Source: Bacillus timonensis (GTDB taxonomy: Bacteria; Bacillota; Bacilli; Bacillales; Bacillaceae_L). From it: 64,000 bases of DNA. The stretch spans positions 1-64,000 of the forward strand of contig JAIVAN010000007.1 of assembly GCA_020171895.1 (NCBI GenBank), in the 5' to 3' direction. The number at the start of each line of letters is the position of its first letter. The first letter of the stretch is position 1. Both the position numbers and the translations under genes were made by a program. The notes beneath the pieces are model-generated. The model was not told where the DNA came from, did no database searches, and saw only the letters and a program-made list of their open reading frames with translations. Below are positions 43,674-52,833 of this stretch, one piece after another.

Positions 43674-43714
43674 TAAAAAAAGCCGACCTGATATGATATC
43701 AGGTCAAGCTTTAG
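43674..43714 (-). terminator. Terminator of the SLH subtilase gene
   Basis: On the minus strand AAAGCTTGACCTGAT pairs with ATCAGGTCGGCTTT, followed by TTTT; 4 bp after the stop. Confidence 0.93.
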
Positions 43715-43717
43715 TAA

Positions 43718-46165
43718 TTAATAAGCTGCTACATAACGAGTAATTGCTACAGCATAGTCTGCTCTTGTTACTTCTTGAGAAGGTTTAAAAGACGCCTTCA
43801 CTGTAGGTACTAAGTCATACGGACCTTGAACTACTGAGAAATAAGCATTCAAGATATTTAGGTCTAGTGCTAATTGAACATATCCACGAAGGTGGATCGG
43901 AACACTTGCAGAATCCTCAATTGCAATTCGTTCAGAACCATATTGGACAGTTAATGGTTGATTATTTTTTGCTTCAGCTTCTTTTTGTAAGCCTAAATTT
44001 TGAACAAGTGAATAAGCAAGTTCTGCACGAGTTACTGAAGCATTAGGTGAGAATTTACCATCAGCTGTTTTTAGCATAACTCCTTTATTGGTTTGATCAA
44101 TGTCTTTAAGTGCAGCACCTTTTGCTGTAACCGCTTCTACATATGCAATTTGAGATGAGTTGATATCTGTGAATTGATTAGAAGCTGGAAGGAATTGACG
44201 GATTCCAGCACCCATCATTAAATATTTTGCTAAATCAATTCTTGTTAATTTATCATTTGGTCTGAAGTTTCCTTTATTATTGCTATCAAGAAGTCTTTCA
44301 CTTACACCTACTTTAATAGCTGCTTCAGCTGGATGACCTTCGATATCTTTCAAGCCTGTGAATCCACCAGCTTTTTTAAATGTGATTTCACCTTGTACCG
44401 TTTCTTCTAAAGCTACTACACCCTGAAGCCCTTCAACCTTAACGGTCCACTTACCAGGCTTTGGAGCTGTTACTTGTACAGTACGATCTGTATATAATGT
44501 AAACACTAAGTATATACCAGAACTATAACGTGTTCCGTCTGGTCCAATTAGAACAAGATTTAAAGTATTTCCTGTTTCACCTAGTAAACCCTTTGCGTTA
44601 ATTTTAGCAGTTAATTCTGTTAATCCTTCTTCTACAGTAAATGTTTTTTCAGAACTTCCTAAAGCACTGTACGTTAATTCAATTGGTTCTCTTTTAATAT
44701 CTAACTCAACATTTGAGTTGAAAGTTTGATTCATATTGACTGTTGAACCATATGCTTTGTTATTAAATGCCATATCGACTGCAGCATATGCATTTACATA
44801 ACCTGCGCCAACTTCCCATGATTCATAACCTGGCATATTTGTTCCAGTTTGCATAATAATATTTTTTACTTCTTTAGGTGATAATGTAGGGTTTGCTTCC
44901 AAAATAAGTGCTACAACTCCTGCAACATGTGGTGCTGCCATCGATGTTCCACTCATAGTCGTGTAATACGGTAAATATGCAGGTTCAATAAACTCTACAT
45001 CATCTGTTGCACCTAAGCTTGATGTTGGTGCTATAACTCTCGTTGATACAATATTTTCACCTGGTGCAGTGATCGTTGGGCTATCAACCCAAGTAAATGT
45101 CTCACCATCTACTTCTACTGTTCCACCTTTTCCAGCAACCCCTCGAGAAGAGAAATCAGTAAGCTTTCCTTGTTTTGTTCCTGCTGCTACTGTAATTACC
45201 CATGGAGCTTTTTTATAGTTACCTGAAATTGTAGATTCACCTGGCCCAGAGTTTCCAGCTGAGAAAACTGTCACGATTCCACGATCATACAATCTTTTTG
45301 TTGCTACATTGATAGGATCGAACGGGTCAAACTCGGTCCCAGCATCTCCCGTTGTTCCCCAAGAGTTTGTAATTACTCGAATGTTATACTTGATTTGATG
45401 TGATAATGCATAATCAAAACCACCAATAGTATCTAAGATTGCAATACCAGCTCCTGAACCATATCCAATAATATCAGCACCTGGAGCAACACCCTCGTAT
45501 TTCCCACCTGATTTTGCACCTGTCGCTCCGACTGTGCCGGCTACGTGTGTGCCGTGACCACCAGTGCTATCAGTATTTGGCACATCTTCAACATAACTAA
45601 TTGGTAATAGGCCACTAATAGCATTTAAATTTGTGGATGCCAAAACGTTTTGTACAACATGACTTCCGAATTTTAAATCCTCATGTGTAGCGTCAATTCC
45701 ACTATCGTTAACTACTACACCAATATTTTTACCACTAACAGGTAAACCACCATTTGCTTTACGCATATTATCGTCAGTACGTACTTTATCAACACCTGTA
45801 ATTGCAGTACCTGTATCGTTTTCATACTCTACTGGTGCATTGTAATAGATTGAATATACTTCTGGATTTTTTGCTAATTTGTTAACTTGATCTAACGTTG
45901 CTACTACACCAGCAATTGGTAATTGTGACATTGTTAGCCCGTTTTTGATACCTAAATCCCTTAATACTTGTAGTTGTGTGTCGCTTGGAGCACCTTCACC
46001 TCTGAAAGTAACAATTACCTCTAGATTTGGCTTACTTTCAAATAAAGAAAACAATTTTGTATCAATTTTTGCTAATTGTGCATTTGCATTAGCTGTAAAT
46101 GGTATTGTTGTAAAAATAGTAGAGAATACAAGTACCATTGCGAGAATCATGGATCGTAATTTCAT
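43718..46165 (-). CDS. S-layer-anchored subtilisin-like serine protease (S8)
   Basis: 815 residues. Signal peptide MKLRSMILAMVLVFSTIFTT to about ANANA; I9-type propeptide (about 45-112); subtilase domain with Asp154 in VVNDSGIDATHEDL, His204 in GGHGTHVAGT, the oxyanion Asn in SAGNSGPG and Ser in SGTSMAAPHVAG (near 405); a beta-rich domain (about 470-600); and C-terminal S-layer homology repeats (NFRPNDKLTRIDLAKYL, KFSPNASVTRAELAYSL, SFKPSQEVTRADYAVAI). So it is exported, self-processed and bound to pyruvylated secondary wall polymer. Ribosome site ATAGGAGGCATTACT. Single-gene unit. Confidence 0.95.
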   Translation of the reverse strand: MKLRSMILAMVLVFSTIFTTIPFTANANAQLAKIDTKLFSLFESKPNLEVIVTFRGEGAPSDTQLQVLRDLGIKNGLTMSQLPIAGVVATLDQVNKLAKNPEVYSIYYNAPVEYENDTGTAITGVDKVRTDDNMRKANGGLPVSGKNIGVVVNDSGIDATHEDLKFGSHVVQNVLASTNLNAISGLLPISYVEDVPNTDSTGGHGTHVAGTVGATGAKSGGKYEGVAPGADIIGYGSGAGIAILDTIGGFDYALSHQIKYNIRVITNSWGTTGDAGTEFDPFDPINVATKRLYDRGIVTVFSAGNSGPGESTISGNYKKAPWVITVAAGTKQGKLTDFSSRGVAGKGGTVEVDGETFTWVDSPTITAPGENIVSTRVIAPTSSLGATDDVEFIEPAYLPYYTTMSGTSMAAPHVAGVVALILEANPTLSPKEVKNIIMQTGTNMPGYESWEVGAGYVNAYAAVDMAFNNKAYGSTVNMNQTFNSNVELDIKREPIELTYSALGSSEKTFTVEEGLTELTAKINAKGLLGETGNTLNLVLIGPDGTRYSSGIYLVFTLYTDRTVQVTAPKPGKWTVKVEGLQGVVALEETVQGEITFKKAGGFTGLKDIEGHPAEAAIKVGVSERLLDSNNKGNFRPNDKLTRIDLAKYLMMGAGIRQFLPASNQFTDINSSQIAYVEAVTAKGAALKDIDQTNKGVMLKTADGKFSPNASVTRAELAYSLVQNLGLQKEAEAKNNQPLTVQYGSERIAIEDSASVPIHLRGYVQLALDLNILNAYFSVVQGPYDLVPTVKASFKPSQEVTRADYAVAITRYVAAY

Positions 46166-46320
46166 AGTAATGCCTCCTATTCAGAATTTTTTAAGTTTTT
46201 AAATCTCTTTGTCTAATTATTGCATTAATAAACTTTTCTTCCTATTAGGCATTCGTCATAACCTTTCAATCTACAGGTACTATTTTTTTTACTACAAAAG
46301 TAGTAGGAGTTTTATAATAC

Positions 46321-46353
46321 ATAAAACCCCTTACCTATATAGGAAAGGGGTTA
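46321..46353 (-). terminator. Terminator after the DUF92 gene
   Basis: AACCCCTTtCCTATATAGGtAAGGGGTT is an extended palindrome followed by TTATG; it closes the yqgN-DUF92 unit. Confidence 0.88.
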
Positions 46354-46371
46354 GACATATCGTTTAATCTT

Positions 46372-47157
46372 TCAGACAATTAAACTAACTAGGGTTGATG
46401 CTAAAAGAATTGATAAAACATTAACAACATCATTATTGCAAAAAGTAAAGCCATTGTAATAAGAGGTTTTCCTGTTGCAGTGAATTACTTTCTCTGTTTT
46501 AACCATACATATTCTACATTGAAAACTTACTTGAATGGTCGCACCTAACAATGTATCAATTAAGTTACCGATAAATCCAAATATTGATAGAACAATCACT
46601 GCTTCCAACGTTATTTGTGGCCAAAATAATGAGGAGAGTATCGCGATAAATAGTGCTCCAACATAAGCAGACATTGTACCTAAAAGTGTAATTGCACCGG
46701 AAGTACCGGTATCAACTTTTTTAAAATTTATGATGAATCTGGGTTTGCTTCTACTAAGGGAGCCAATTTCAGATGCCCAAGTATCGGAATTAGCTGCAGC
46801 AATAGCTGTAATAAACATATAGAGCCATATTTCATTTGGATAATAGAGAGAGAATATACTTATTAGGGCTGGCACTCCCCCATTGGCAAACACCTGAATA
46901 TAATCCCGTCTATCACCCTTTTCGCTTTTTTCCATGATTGCCTTTTTCTCTCGTTTGAATTTACTCCAAACACTTGATGAAGCGAAGAATGCACCTAATA
47001 GCAGTAACCCCTGAAAGCTATAACCTATTGCTACACATATACCAATGAATATAGTAGCTAGACCTCCAGATTTGGTTAATGATCTAAACATGTAGCCAAT
47101 TTGGGCAACTATGATAATTATGAAGAATTGAATAAAAAAAGGGAAATACTCATTCAT
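46372..47157 (-). CDS. DUF92 family integral membrane protein
   Basis: 261 residues, about seven hydrophobic segments. The family signature is clear: NSDTWASEIGSLSRSKPRF, KVDTGTSGAITLLGTMSA, GNLIDTLLGATIQVSFQCRIC and NNDVVNVLS. DUF92 includes phytyl-phosphate kinase VTE6 of plants; bacterial members are unassigned. A Cys pair CRIC and later Cys might bind metal. Its start overlaps the yqgN stop by 8 bp, so it is translated with yqgN; the pairing is not known to me from B. subtilis. Confidence 0.85.
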   Translation of the reverse strand: MNEYFPFFIQFFIIIIVAQIGYMFRSLTKSGGLATIFIGICVAIGYSFQGLLLLGAFFASSSVWSKFKREKKAIMEKSEKGDRRDYIQVFANGGVPALISIFSLYYPNEIWLYMFITAIAAANSDTWASEIGSLSRSKPRFIINFKKVDTGTSGAITLLGTMSAYVGALFIAILSSLFWPQITLEAVIVLSIFGFIGNLIDTLLGATIQVSFQCRICMVKTEKVIHCNRKTSYYNGFTFCNNDVVNVLSILLASTLVSLIV

Positions 47158-47719
47158 GGCACTTAATTACCCTCTCATTTGTAATTATGTATTTTACAGG
47201 TATGTCGTATTGTTCAAGTGGTAGTTCATTTACAATTTGTGGTGTAAAGGATAGAGAGATCGTATCTCGTTTATAATCTTGTAAATAACGGTCAAAATAG
47301 CCACCACCTTGGCCTAGGCGATATCCAGAATGTGTATAGGCTATTCCTGGGACAATTAATAAATCAATTTTTTCTTTAGGTACTTCTATTGTTTCAGACT
47401 CAATTGGTTCTTGAAGGTTATAGTAAACTACTTCTAGTTGACCAAATGATCGAATTTCTCGAAAGATCATTTGTTTTTCTTTAGGATTGCATTTAGGAAC
47501 AACTACTTTTTTTCCTTCTTGCCAGCATCGTTCTATCAATCTTATTGTATCTACTTCACGGCCTGTGGAAATGGTCATTCCAATAACATTTGCTTTCTTC
47601 CACAAAGACATTTCATGTAGTTTATTTGCAATCTGTTGTGACCATTTTTGGTAGGTTTCATCATTAATAGAAGCTAATATGCTTCTCATTTCTTTACGGA
47701 GTACTTTTTTATCTAACAT
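47150..47719 (-). CDS. yqgN: 5-formyltetrahydrofolate cyclo-ligase
   Basis: 189 residues. It converts 5-formyl-THF to 5,10-methenyl-THF with ATP. Family motif LLIVPGIAYTHSGYRLGQGGGYFDRYL contains the ATP/folate-binding GQGGGYFDR, and KKVVVPKCNPKEK is the other conserved stretch. The position upstream of DUF92 and beside rpmG corresponds to yqgN. Ribosome site ATAGGAGGAAGATTT. Confidence 0.94.
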   Translation of the reverse strand: MLDKKVLRKEMRSILASINDETYQKWSQQIANKLHEMSLWKKANVIGMTISTGREVDTIRLIERCWQEGKKVVVPKCNPKEKQMIFREIRSFGQLEVVYYNLQEPIESETIEVPKEKIDLLIVPGIAYTHSGYRLGQGGGYFDRYLQDYKRDTISLSFTPQIVNELPLEQYDIPVKYIITNERVIKCHE

Positions 47720-47767
47720 AAATCTTCCTCCTATGTAAGGTTCTTACTTAATTCTTTCAATTAAACT

Positions 47768-48088
47768 ACCTGAAAAATACGACACTGTATATGGTGTGTT
47801 AACCTTTGTTACAGGACTCTCGCTTTCCGCGGGGCCGCTCCTGGAGCCTCCTCGGCATCTACCTGTGGGGTCTCCAGTCCAGCGCAATTCTCACAGGACT
47901 AGAGTAAGCTCCCCCGAATTCTCACCGCACGAAGGAAATGCGTTAGCATTTTCGAGGAGTCTCGGTCCTTCCACTTCGGTTAAAACGCATAAATTACTAA
48001 AAGCCAACATTCGTAAACGTAAAAATCAATGTCTCATTTTCATTGTTCATGGTGCAAATTCTTATATGCATGGAAGTCTACCTTAAAA
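47768..48088 (-). repeat. Dispersed structured repeat, copy 8 (long variant)
   Basis: Reverse orientation: CCTGAAAAATACGACACTGT, core opening GTGTTAACCTTTGTTACAGG, GGAGCCTCCTCGGCATCTACC, then an extra module CACGAAGGAAATGCGTTAGC that is the reverse complement of the insert in copy 1, then CACTTCGGTTAAAACG and GTTCATGGTGCAA..CATGGAAGTCTACC. It fills the gap between yqgN and rpmG. Confidence 0.88.
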
Positions 48089-48178
48089 TATAATTCTCTT
48101 CATTGAACATGGCAGTTATTTGTAAACAACAGCATTTTATTATTAAAATATATGCAAGAATAGACTATCATAGATATA

Positions 48179-48212
48179 AAAAAAACAGCAGGAAATTGCT
48201 TTCCTACTGCTT
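48179..48212 (-). terminator. Terminator of rpmG
   Basis: AGCAGTAGGAAA pairs with TTTCCTGCT (one mismatch) followed by TTTTTTTT; the stem begins inside the stop codon. Confidence 0.93.
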
Positions 48213-48360
48213 ACTTTGTTTCACGATGTAATGTAACCTTTTTAAGTCTTGGGCAATATTTTTTTAACTCAAGACGATCTGGGTTATTACGCTTATTTTT
48301 AGTTGTAATATAGTTACGTTCGCCAGTTTCAGTACAAGCTAAAGTGATTTTTACACGCAT
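48211..48360 (-). CDS. rpmG: 50S ribosomal protein L33
   Basis: 49 residues, [20 protein letters not shown] at the start and [11 protein letters not shown] at the end. It belongs to the L33 type that in Firmicutes reads LACTECG; here the second Cys is Thr (CTET), and the later pair is CPRL, so only two of the four zinc-ribbon Cys remain and zinc binding is unlikely. This suits a zinc-independent form. Ribosome site TTGGAGGGAAATAAC. Position matches rpmGA of B. subtilis. Confidence 0.95.
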   Translation of the reverse strand: MRVKITLACTETGERNYITTKNKRNNPDRLELKKYCPRLKKVTLHRETK

Positions 48361-48477
48361 GTTATTTCCCTCCAAACATAGAAAGCTTCAATCAGACTTT
48401 CATATCATATCATTATTTTTGAATAAATTCCAGTGTATTTTTAAATTAGTTATAAAAATACACCTTATCCCTTTTAC

Positions 48478-51234
48478 TTATTCACTTTTCAATAAGCCTT
48501 TATAAATCCTACTAGTCTTTTCTGCAATGTTTGCCCATTGATAATTTCTACTTACTTCCAATTTTGCGTTCACAGCCAACGTACTTGCTAAATTTTTATC
48601 ATTTAGTAATAGTAAAATCATTTCTGCTAGCCTATCTTTGTTTCCACTTGGAAATTTTAATCCGGTATGAAAATCTTTTACAATGTAATTGAGACCACCT
48701 GTATCAGAAACAATAGTCGGTAATTCTGCACTCATTGCCTCAAGCGCTACAATCCCAAATGGTTCATAAAGACTTGGAACAACGGCAATACTACTTATTG
48801 AAAACAAGTGATTACGAAGACGATCATTTATATGTCCAATCAACTTTATATTCTGTTCAAGATTATCTCTTTTAACAATACTTTTATAATAATTTAATAA
48901 GGGGCCTTTCCCAGCGATTATAAAGAGGGTATCTGGATGGGATAATAATACCTTTTTTGCTGCTTGTATTAAAAGTTCAAAGCCTTTTTCACTTACCATT
49001 CTACCAAGAGAAAATACGATAGGTTGAACATCATCTTTAAACCATATGTTCCAATTATTTTGCTTTTCAGTCACTTCTAATGATTGAACATCTATTCCAT
49101 TAGGAAGGATTTTTATTTTTTGACTATCTTTTACATAGTAGTGCTCCTCTAATTCTCTCTTCATATAGTCACTGCAAACAATAAGTTGATTAGCTCTCTC
49201 AATTAATTGAAGCTCTTTCTCATAGATTTTCTGTTGCATCTCATTTTTCAATTCATGGTTTCTACTTCTCCCAATCTCAGTCGCATGAATCGTCGCCACA
49301 AGAGGTGTCTCTAATTGTTTACTAAGTGAAGTAGCAGCATCCTTTACTAACCAGTCATGTGCATGAATGATATCAAATTTCAAACGTTCTGATAGTTCAT
49401 ATCCTTGATCTGCAATACTCATATTTAAGCTAACAACCCAATGCAAAAAGTCAATCATATAAGGTTGTAAGCCCTTAACCCTATATACATATATTCCATC
49501 TATCTCCTCGAAGCTAGCCTCGTCCTCTACACAAGTAGTAATAACATAAACATGATGGCCCAAGGATGCTAGAGAGCGAGATAATTCATACACATGTCTA
49601 GAAAGACCACCCACAATATTTGGAGGAAACTCCCATGAAAGCATAAGAATATTTAGGTGCTTTCTTTTTTGGTTCAAATTTATTTGAGACTTCTCGTAAA
49701 AACATGACTGTTCAAATACACTAAAAGGGTAATCTTGTTGGAGTTTGTCCAGCAAAGAAATGGTCAGTTTTTGATTAAATAGTTTTTTCTTAATTAACTC
49801 AAATCGCATTTTATGCTGGGAAAGTCGCATTTTAGCATAATCAGACGTTCTATTGTTATGAATCATGAATGCCCAGTCACTGCTTATAAAAAGAGCCCAC
49901 TCTAACTGTAATTGTTTAACTCCTTTTTGTTCAATTACACTACCATGAGCATATTTTTTTGAGAGTGCTAATATATCATGTTCCATCTGATGGGAAACAA
50001 GATAGATCCAAGAGGTATTCTCGTTTAACCAAACATCTCCATATCCGTTTTCTCCCCAAGATGAAAATGTTAGTTTGGATTCTCTAATTTCTTGTTGAAA
50101 TTCTTCTAAATAGTCCGAAGCAGTTACAAATTTCACTTTGGAAGGTAACGTCGAAAGAACCCCACCTAACCATTCTGGTCCCTCATACCACCAATGTCCA
50201 AATAACTCAGCATCAAAAGGGAGTGTAATTGGAGTATGACTATTATTCATGGATGAGCCTTCTAATAATAATCGATCAATGAAGTCCATAGAGTGTTTAT
50301 TCGCTTTTTTTACAGCCTTTTCTCTAACATAAAAATCCTTCTCATTTCGACCTGTAACTCTGTAATATTTTAATCCTGTCTCAATTCGAGATCCTTCAGA
50401 GTGCATAAAATCTTTTATGTAGTCCCATTCTCTTTCAAATCCAATATCCCTATAAAACTCACGATAGTCTGGATCACCAGGATAACCAGTATTCGCGTCC
50501 CATACTCTTAAGGAAAGCGGTTTGTGCCTTTGGAAATATACAATTCCATTTTTGGATATAAAGGGTACACTTTTAGCAAACTTATTATTCGACGATAGGA
50601 GTGATTGTTCTTCGACAAACGAATATTTTATCCCGTTTTTGGACAAAACCTTATCGACTTCTTCATTAATTCCACATTCCGGTAACCAAAATCCCAATGG
50701 CCTTTTTCCGAAATGGTTTGTAAAACAAGTTATTGCTTCTGAGATTTGTATTTGTAGAGATTTTTCATTATTTATGTAGGGTAAAAAAGCATGAGTTAAA
50801 GATGTAGTAATGCATTCAATAAATCCAATCTTTTCGTAGTATTTAAAAGCCTGTATTAGGTTTCTGTTCCATTTCTTAAAGAGGTCTTTTATTAGTTTAA
50901 AGCGTTCAATATAGAAATTGATGACCTCTAATTCTCGTTGATCTACTCTAGTGGATTTTTCTTTATTTAAAAGCTGAACTTTTCCCTCTAAATATTGAGC
51001 AAATCTGTTCTGAATTAGTGGATCAGATAGCATTTCAAGTAAAGGGGGTGAAAACGAGATCGTGAATTTCTGGAGTCTTTTCACTCTAGCATTTTCTAAA
51101 AGTATTAAGAGAGGAAGATATGATTCTACCATAGCTCCATAAAGCCAATTTTCTTCCATACTATTTTCTTCATAATGACGAACGTAAGGAAGATGTGCAT
51201 GTAATACTAAAATTGAGCATACTGGATTGTTCAT
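48478..51234 (-). CDS. GH57 branching-enzyme-like / GT4 glycosyltransferase fusion
   Basis: 918 residues from the ATG after AAAGGAGGAGATTCA. The N-terminal half (about 1-530) is a GH57 domain of the 1,4-alpha-glucan branching enzyme type: HAHLPYVRH, nucleophile Glu186 in GFWLPECGI, acid Asp341 in LPFDAELFGHWWYEGPEW, then the C-terminal helical domain. From about 540 a GT-B fold GT4 glycosyltransferase starts (LNILMLSWEFPPNIVGGLSRHV), with IHAHDW, SLGRMVSEKG and the donor-site EPFGIVALEAMS. The parts probably make and branch an alpha-glucan. It is preceded by a DUF4912 gene ending 15 bp upstream. Confidence 0.92.
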   Translation of the reverse strand: MNNPVCSILVLHAHLPYVRHYEENSMEENWLYGAMVESYLPLLILLENARVKRLQKFTISFSPPLLEMLSDPLIQNRFAQYLEGKVQLLNKEKSTRVDQRELEVINFYIERFKLIKDLFKKWNRNLIQAFKYYEKIGFIECITTSLTHAFLPYINNEKSLQIQISEAITCFTNHFGKRPLGFWLPECGINEEVDKVLSKNGIKYSFVEEQSLLSSNNKFAKSVPFISKNGIVYFQRHKPLSLRVWDANTGYPGDPDYREFYRDIGFEREWDYIKDFMHSEGSRIETGLKYYRVTGRNEKDFYVREKAVKKANKHSMDFIDRLLLEGSSMNNSHTPITLPFDAELFGHWWYEGPEWLGGVLSTLPSKVKFVTASDYLEEFQQEIRESKLTFSSWGENGYGDVWLNENTSWIYLVSHQMEHDILALSKKYAHGSVIEQKGVKQLQLEWALFISSDWAFMIHNNRTSDYAKMRLSQHKMRFELIKKKLFNQKLTISLLDKLQQDYPFSVFEQSCFYEKSQINLNQKRKHLNILMLSWEFPPNIVGGLSRHVYELSRSLASLGHHVYVITTCVEDEASFEEIDGIYVYRVKGLQPYMIDFLHWVVSLNMSIADQGYELSERLKFDIIHAHDWLVKDAATSLSKQLETPLVATIHATEIGRSRNHELKNEMQQKIYEKELQLIERANQLIVCSDYMKRELEEHYYVKDSQKIKILPNGIDVQSLEVTEKQNNWNIWFKDDVQPIVFSLGRMVSEKGFELLIQAAKKVLLSHPDTLFIIAGKGPLLNYYKSIVKRDNLEQNIKLIGHINDRLRNHLFSISSIAVVPSLYEPFGIVALEAMSAELPTIVSDTGGLNYIVKDFHTGLKFPSGNKDRLAEMILLLLNDKNLASTLAVNAKLEVSRNYQWANIAEKTSRIYKGLLKSE

Positions 51235-51248
51235 TGAATCTCCTCCTT

Positions 51249-51716
51249 TCATTCTTCACTAGAATAACAAGTATAAGTACTAAAATAATCCAACCATTCT
51301 GGCATTGAGGAGTCATTGTTTGTCCAACGATAATTACTAACAGGCTGATAACTATTGGAAAATGGGGTTACTACTTTATTTGAGCGAAGAACTGAAAAAA
51401 AGATGTTGTTATCTAGCAATACACCAAGATCAATTATATATGAACTACTTGGTTGAAGGTTGTATAAGAAAGTGAAATTAACATTTTCGGATACGTCAAT
51501 ATCAACTGTTTTTACCGCATTATGGCCATTAAAATTAACAGATGTAATATCGTATAATCTCAGGATCTTCCTTATTTTTTCCCACTCGTATAGAAATTGC
51601 TCTTCAATTAGATTAATTCGTCTTTCAGAAATACTCCAATGAACAAATAATGTTGTTGGATTTCTCACCATTAGATTAAGGGTATCATAGTTATTTTGTT
51701 TAGAACCGGAATTCAT
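51249..51716 (-). CDS. DUF4912 domain protein
   Basis: 155 residues. NLMVRNPTTLFVHWSISERR and the mid-region LRLYDITSVNFNGHNA with YIIDLGVL match DUF4912, a beta-sandwich family with carbohydrate-binding-like character. I place the start at MNSGSKQNN, 6 nt after AAAAGGTG; earlier in-frame GTG/ATG codons lie within that site. It is in one transcript with the GH57-GT4 fusion. A glycogen- or glucan-binding helper role is inferred from neighbourhood only. Confidence 0.8.
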   Translation of the reverse strand: MNSGSKQNNYDTLNLMVRNPTTLFVHWSISERRINLIEEQFLYEWEKIRKILRLYDITSVNFNGHNAVKTVDIDVSENVNFTFLYNLQPSSSYIIDLGVLLDNNIFFSVLRSNKVVTPFSNSYQPVSNYRWTNNDSSMPEWLDYFSTYTCYSSEE

Positions 51717-51898
51717 CTTCATCACCTTTTATGAAAACTTTCAATTAGACATTATATGGAATATATTATCATGAGTTTCTTATGACAACAATTATTGCCT
51801 TTGTCGAGGAAATTCTAAAGGAGGTAGTTTCATGTCGAAAATAAAGTGGAATATGATAAAATGAATAAAGCATAATTATTCTCAGGAGGACACCACTT

Positions 51899-52303
51899 AT
51901 GGAGATTGCCATTATTTGTTTACTTACCATTTCCATTGTTTTATTTATTATCTCCTTTTTTGCTAAGGACAAATTGAAAGAAATAGAGAAACAAGTTGAC
52001 TCTCTCTCTTTGACACTTATGCAAGAAAGTTATCAAATCAAAAAGAAAATGAAAGTACTTGAAGAAGAACTTTTATTGGATCAAGAAATGGAACAACAGT
52101 CTATTCATTCATTTAAAAGTTCTCCAAAACAGGATTTTTTCACACAACCTGCCCCAGAGATATTAACGACCAAAGAAAGAGTACTTTCATTATATAAGCT
52201 CGGTTATTCTTATGAAAGAATATCTAAGGAAATGAAAATACCAATTGAGGAAATTAAGTTGATTATTGAATCAATAGAAATGCGAGGGCATTTTCATGAA
52301 TAA
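51899..52303 (+). CDS. DUF6115/SwrB-like membrane-anchored coiled-coil protein
   Basis: 134 residues: one N-terminal transmembrane helix (2-21), a coiled-coil segment (about 25-65), a variable linker, and a C-terminal HTH-like helix pair VLSLYKLGYSYERISKEMKIPIEEIKLIIE, as in DUF6115 and the B. subtilis motility factor SwrB. No flagellar genes are nearby. Ribosome site TCAGGAGGACACC is strong. Stop overlaps the start of the next gene by 8 bp. Function unknown here. Confidence 0.75.
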   Translation: MEIAIICLLTISIVLFIISFFAKDKLKEIEKQVDSLSLTLMQESYQIKKKMKVLEEELLLDQEMEQQSIHSFKSSPKQDFFTQPAPEILTTKERVLSLYKLGYSYERISKEMKIPIEEIKLIIESIEMRGHFHE

Positions 52304-52772
52304 TCTTCATTTACGGTCGTTCTCCATTGGAATGATGTTAGCCACGTTCGTATTTTCTTATATTCACTTCTTTCACTCTGGTGAGATTGAAATAAATCAA
52401 AAGGGTCTAAAAAATTACTTGGCACAAAATGAATTGACCTTAGTAAAAAATAAAGAGTATGAACATCTTGTTAAAATGAAGCAAAAAGCAGAAGAATATG
52501 AATCAAAGGTTAAAGATGATAAAGAGGAAGAAGAAACAACAGATAATAAAGAAACAACGAGTACAGACATATTGTTCTATGACCTTGTAATCAATGAAGG
52601 TATGTATAGTTCAGATATATCAAAATTGCTCTTTGAAGCAGGTATTATTAAGGATGCAACAGAATTCAACCAATACCTAATTGATAATAACCTACAAGAT
52701 AAAGTGCAAATAGGCACTTATGAGGTTACAAATGAAATGTCGTATGAAGAAATTGCAGAGCTTATTACATAA
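52296..52772 (+). CDS. MltG/YceG-like membrane protein lacking the catalytic domain
   Basis: 158 residues: N-terminal transmembrane helix (10-27), acidic low-complexity linker (65-95, KDDKEEEETTDNKETT), and a C-terminal LysM-like domain (FYDLVINEGMYSSDISKLLFEAGII..NQYLIDNNLQDKVQIGTYEV) resembling the N-terminal domain of the endolytic transglycosylase MltG. The catalytic YceG domain is absent, so it is probably non-enzymatic. It is translated with the preceding coiled-coil gene. Role unknown; cell-wall contact is inferred. Confidence 0.72.
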   Translation: MNNLHLRSFSIGMMLATFVFSYIHFFHSGEIEINQKGLKNYLAQNELTLVKNKEYEHLVKMKQKAEEYESKVKDDKEEEETTDNKETTSTDILFYDLVINEGMYSSDISKLLFEAGIIKDATEFNQYLIDNNLQDKVQIGTYEVTNEMSYEEIAELIT

Positions 52773-52833
52773 GAAGTTTGTATATTTTGATTTAGGTACG
52801 AACAAATCTTTTATTATGCTCAAGTTATTTGAT

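Noticed and set aside
42520-48088. Region of repeats and tRNA-like gene as an integrated phage or genomic island
   Set aside because: No integrase, no att-like duplication of the tRNA-like gene end was found by eye, and yqgO-like, yqgN and rpmG keep the chromosomal order.
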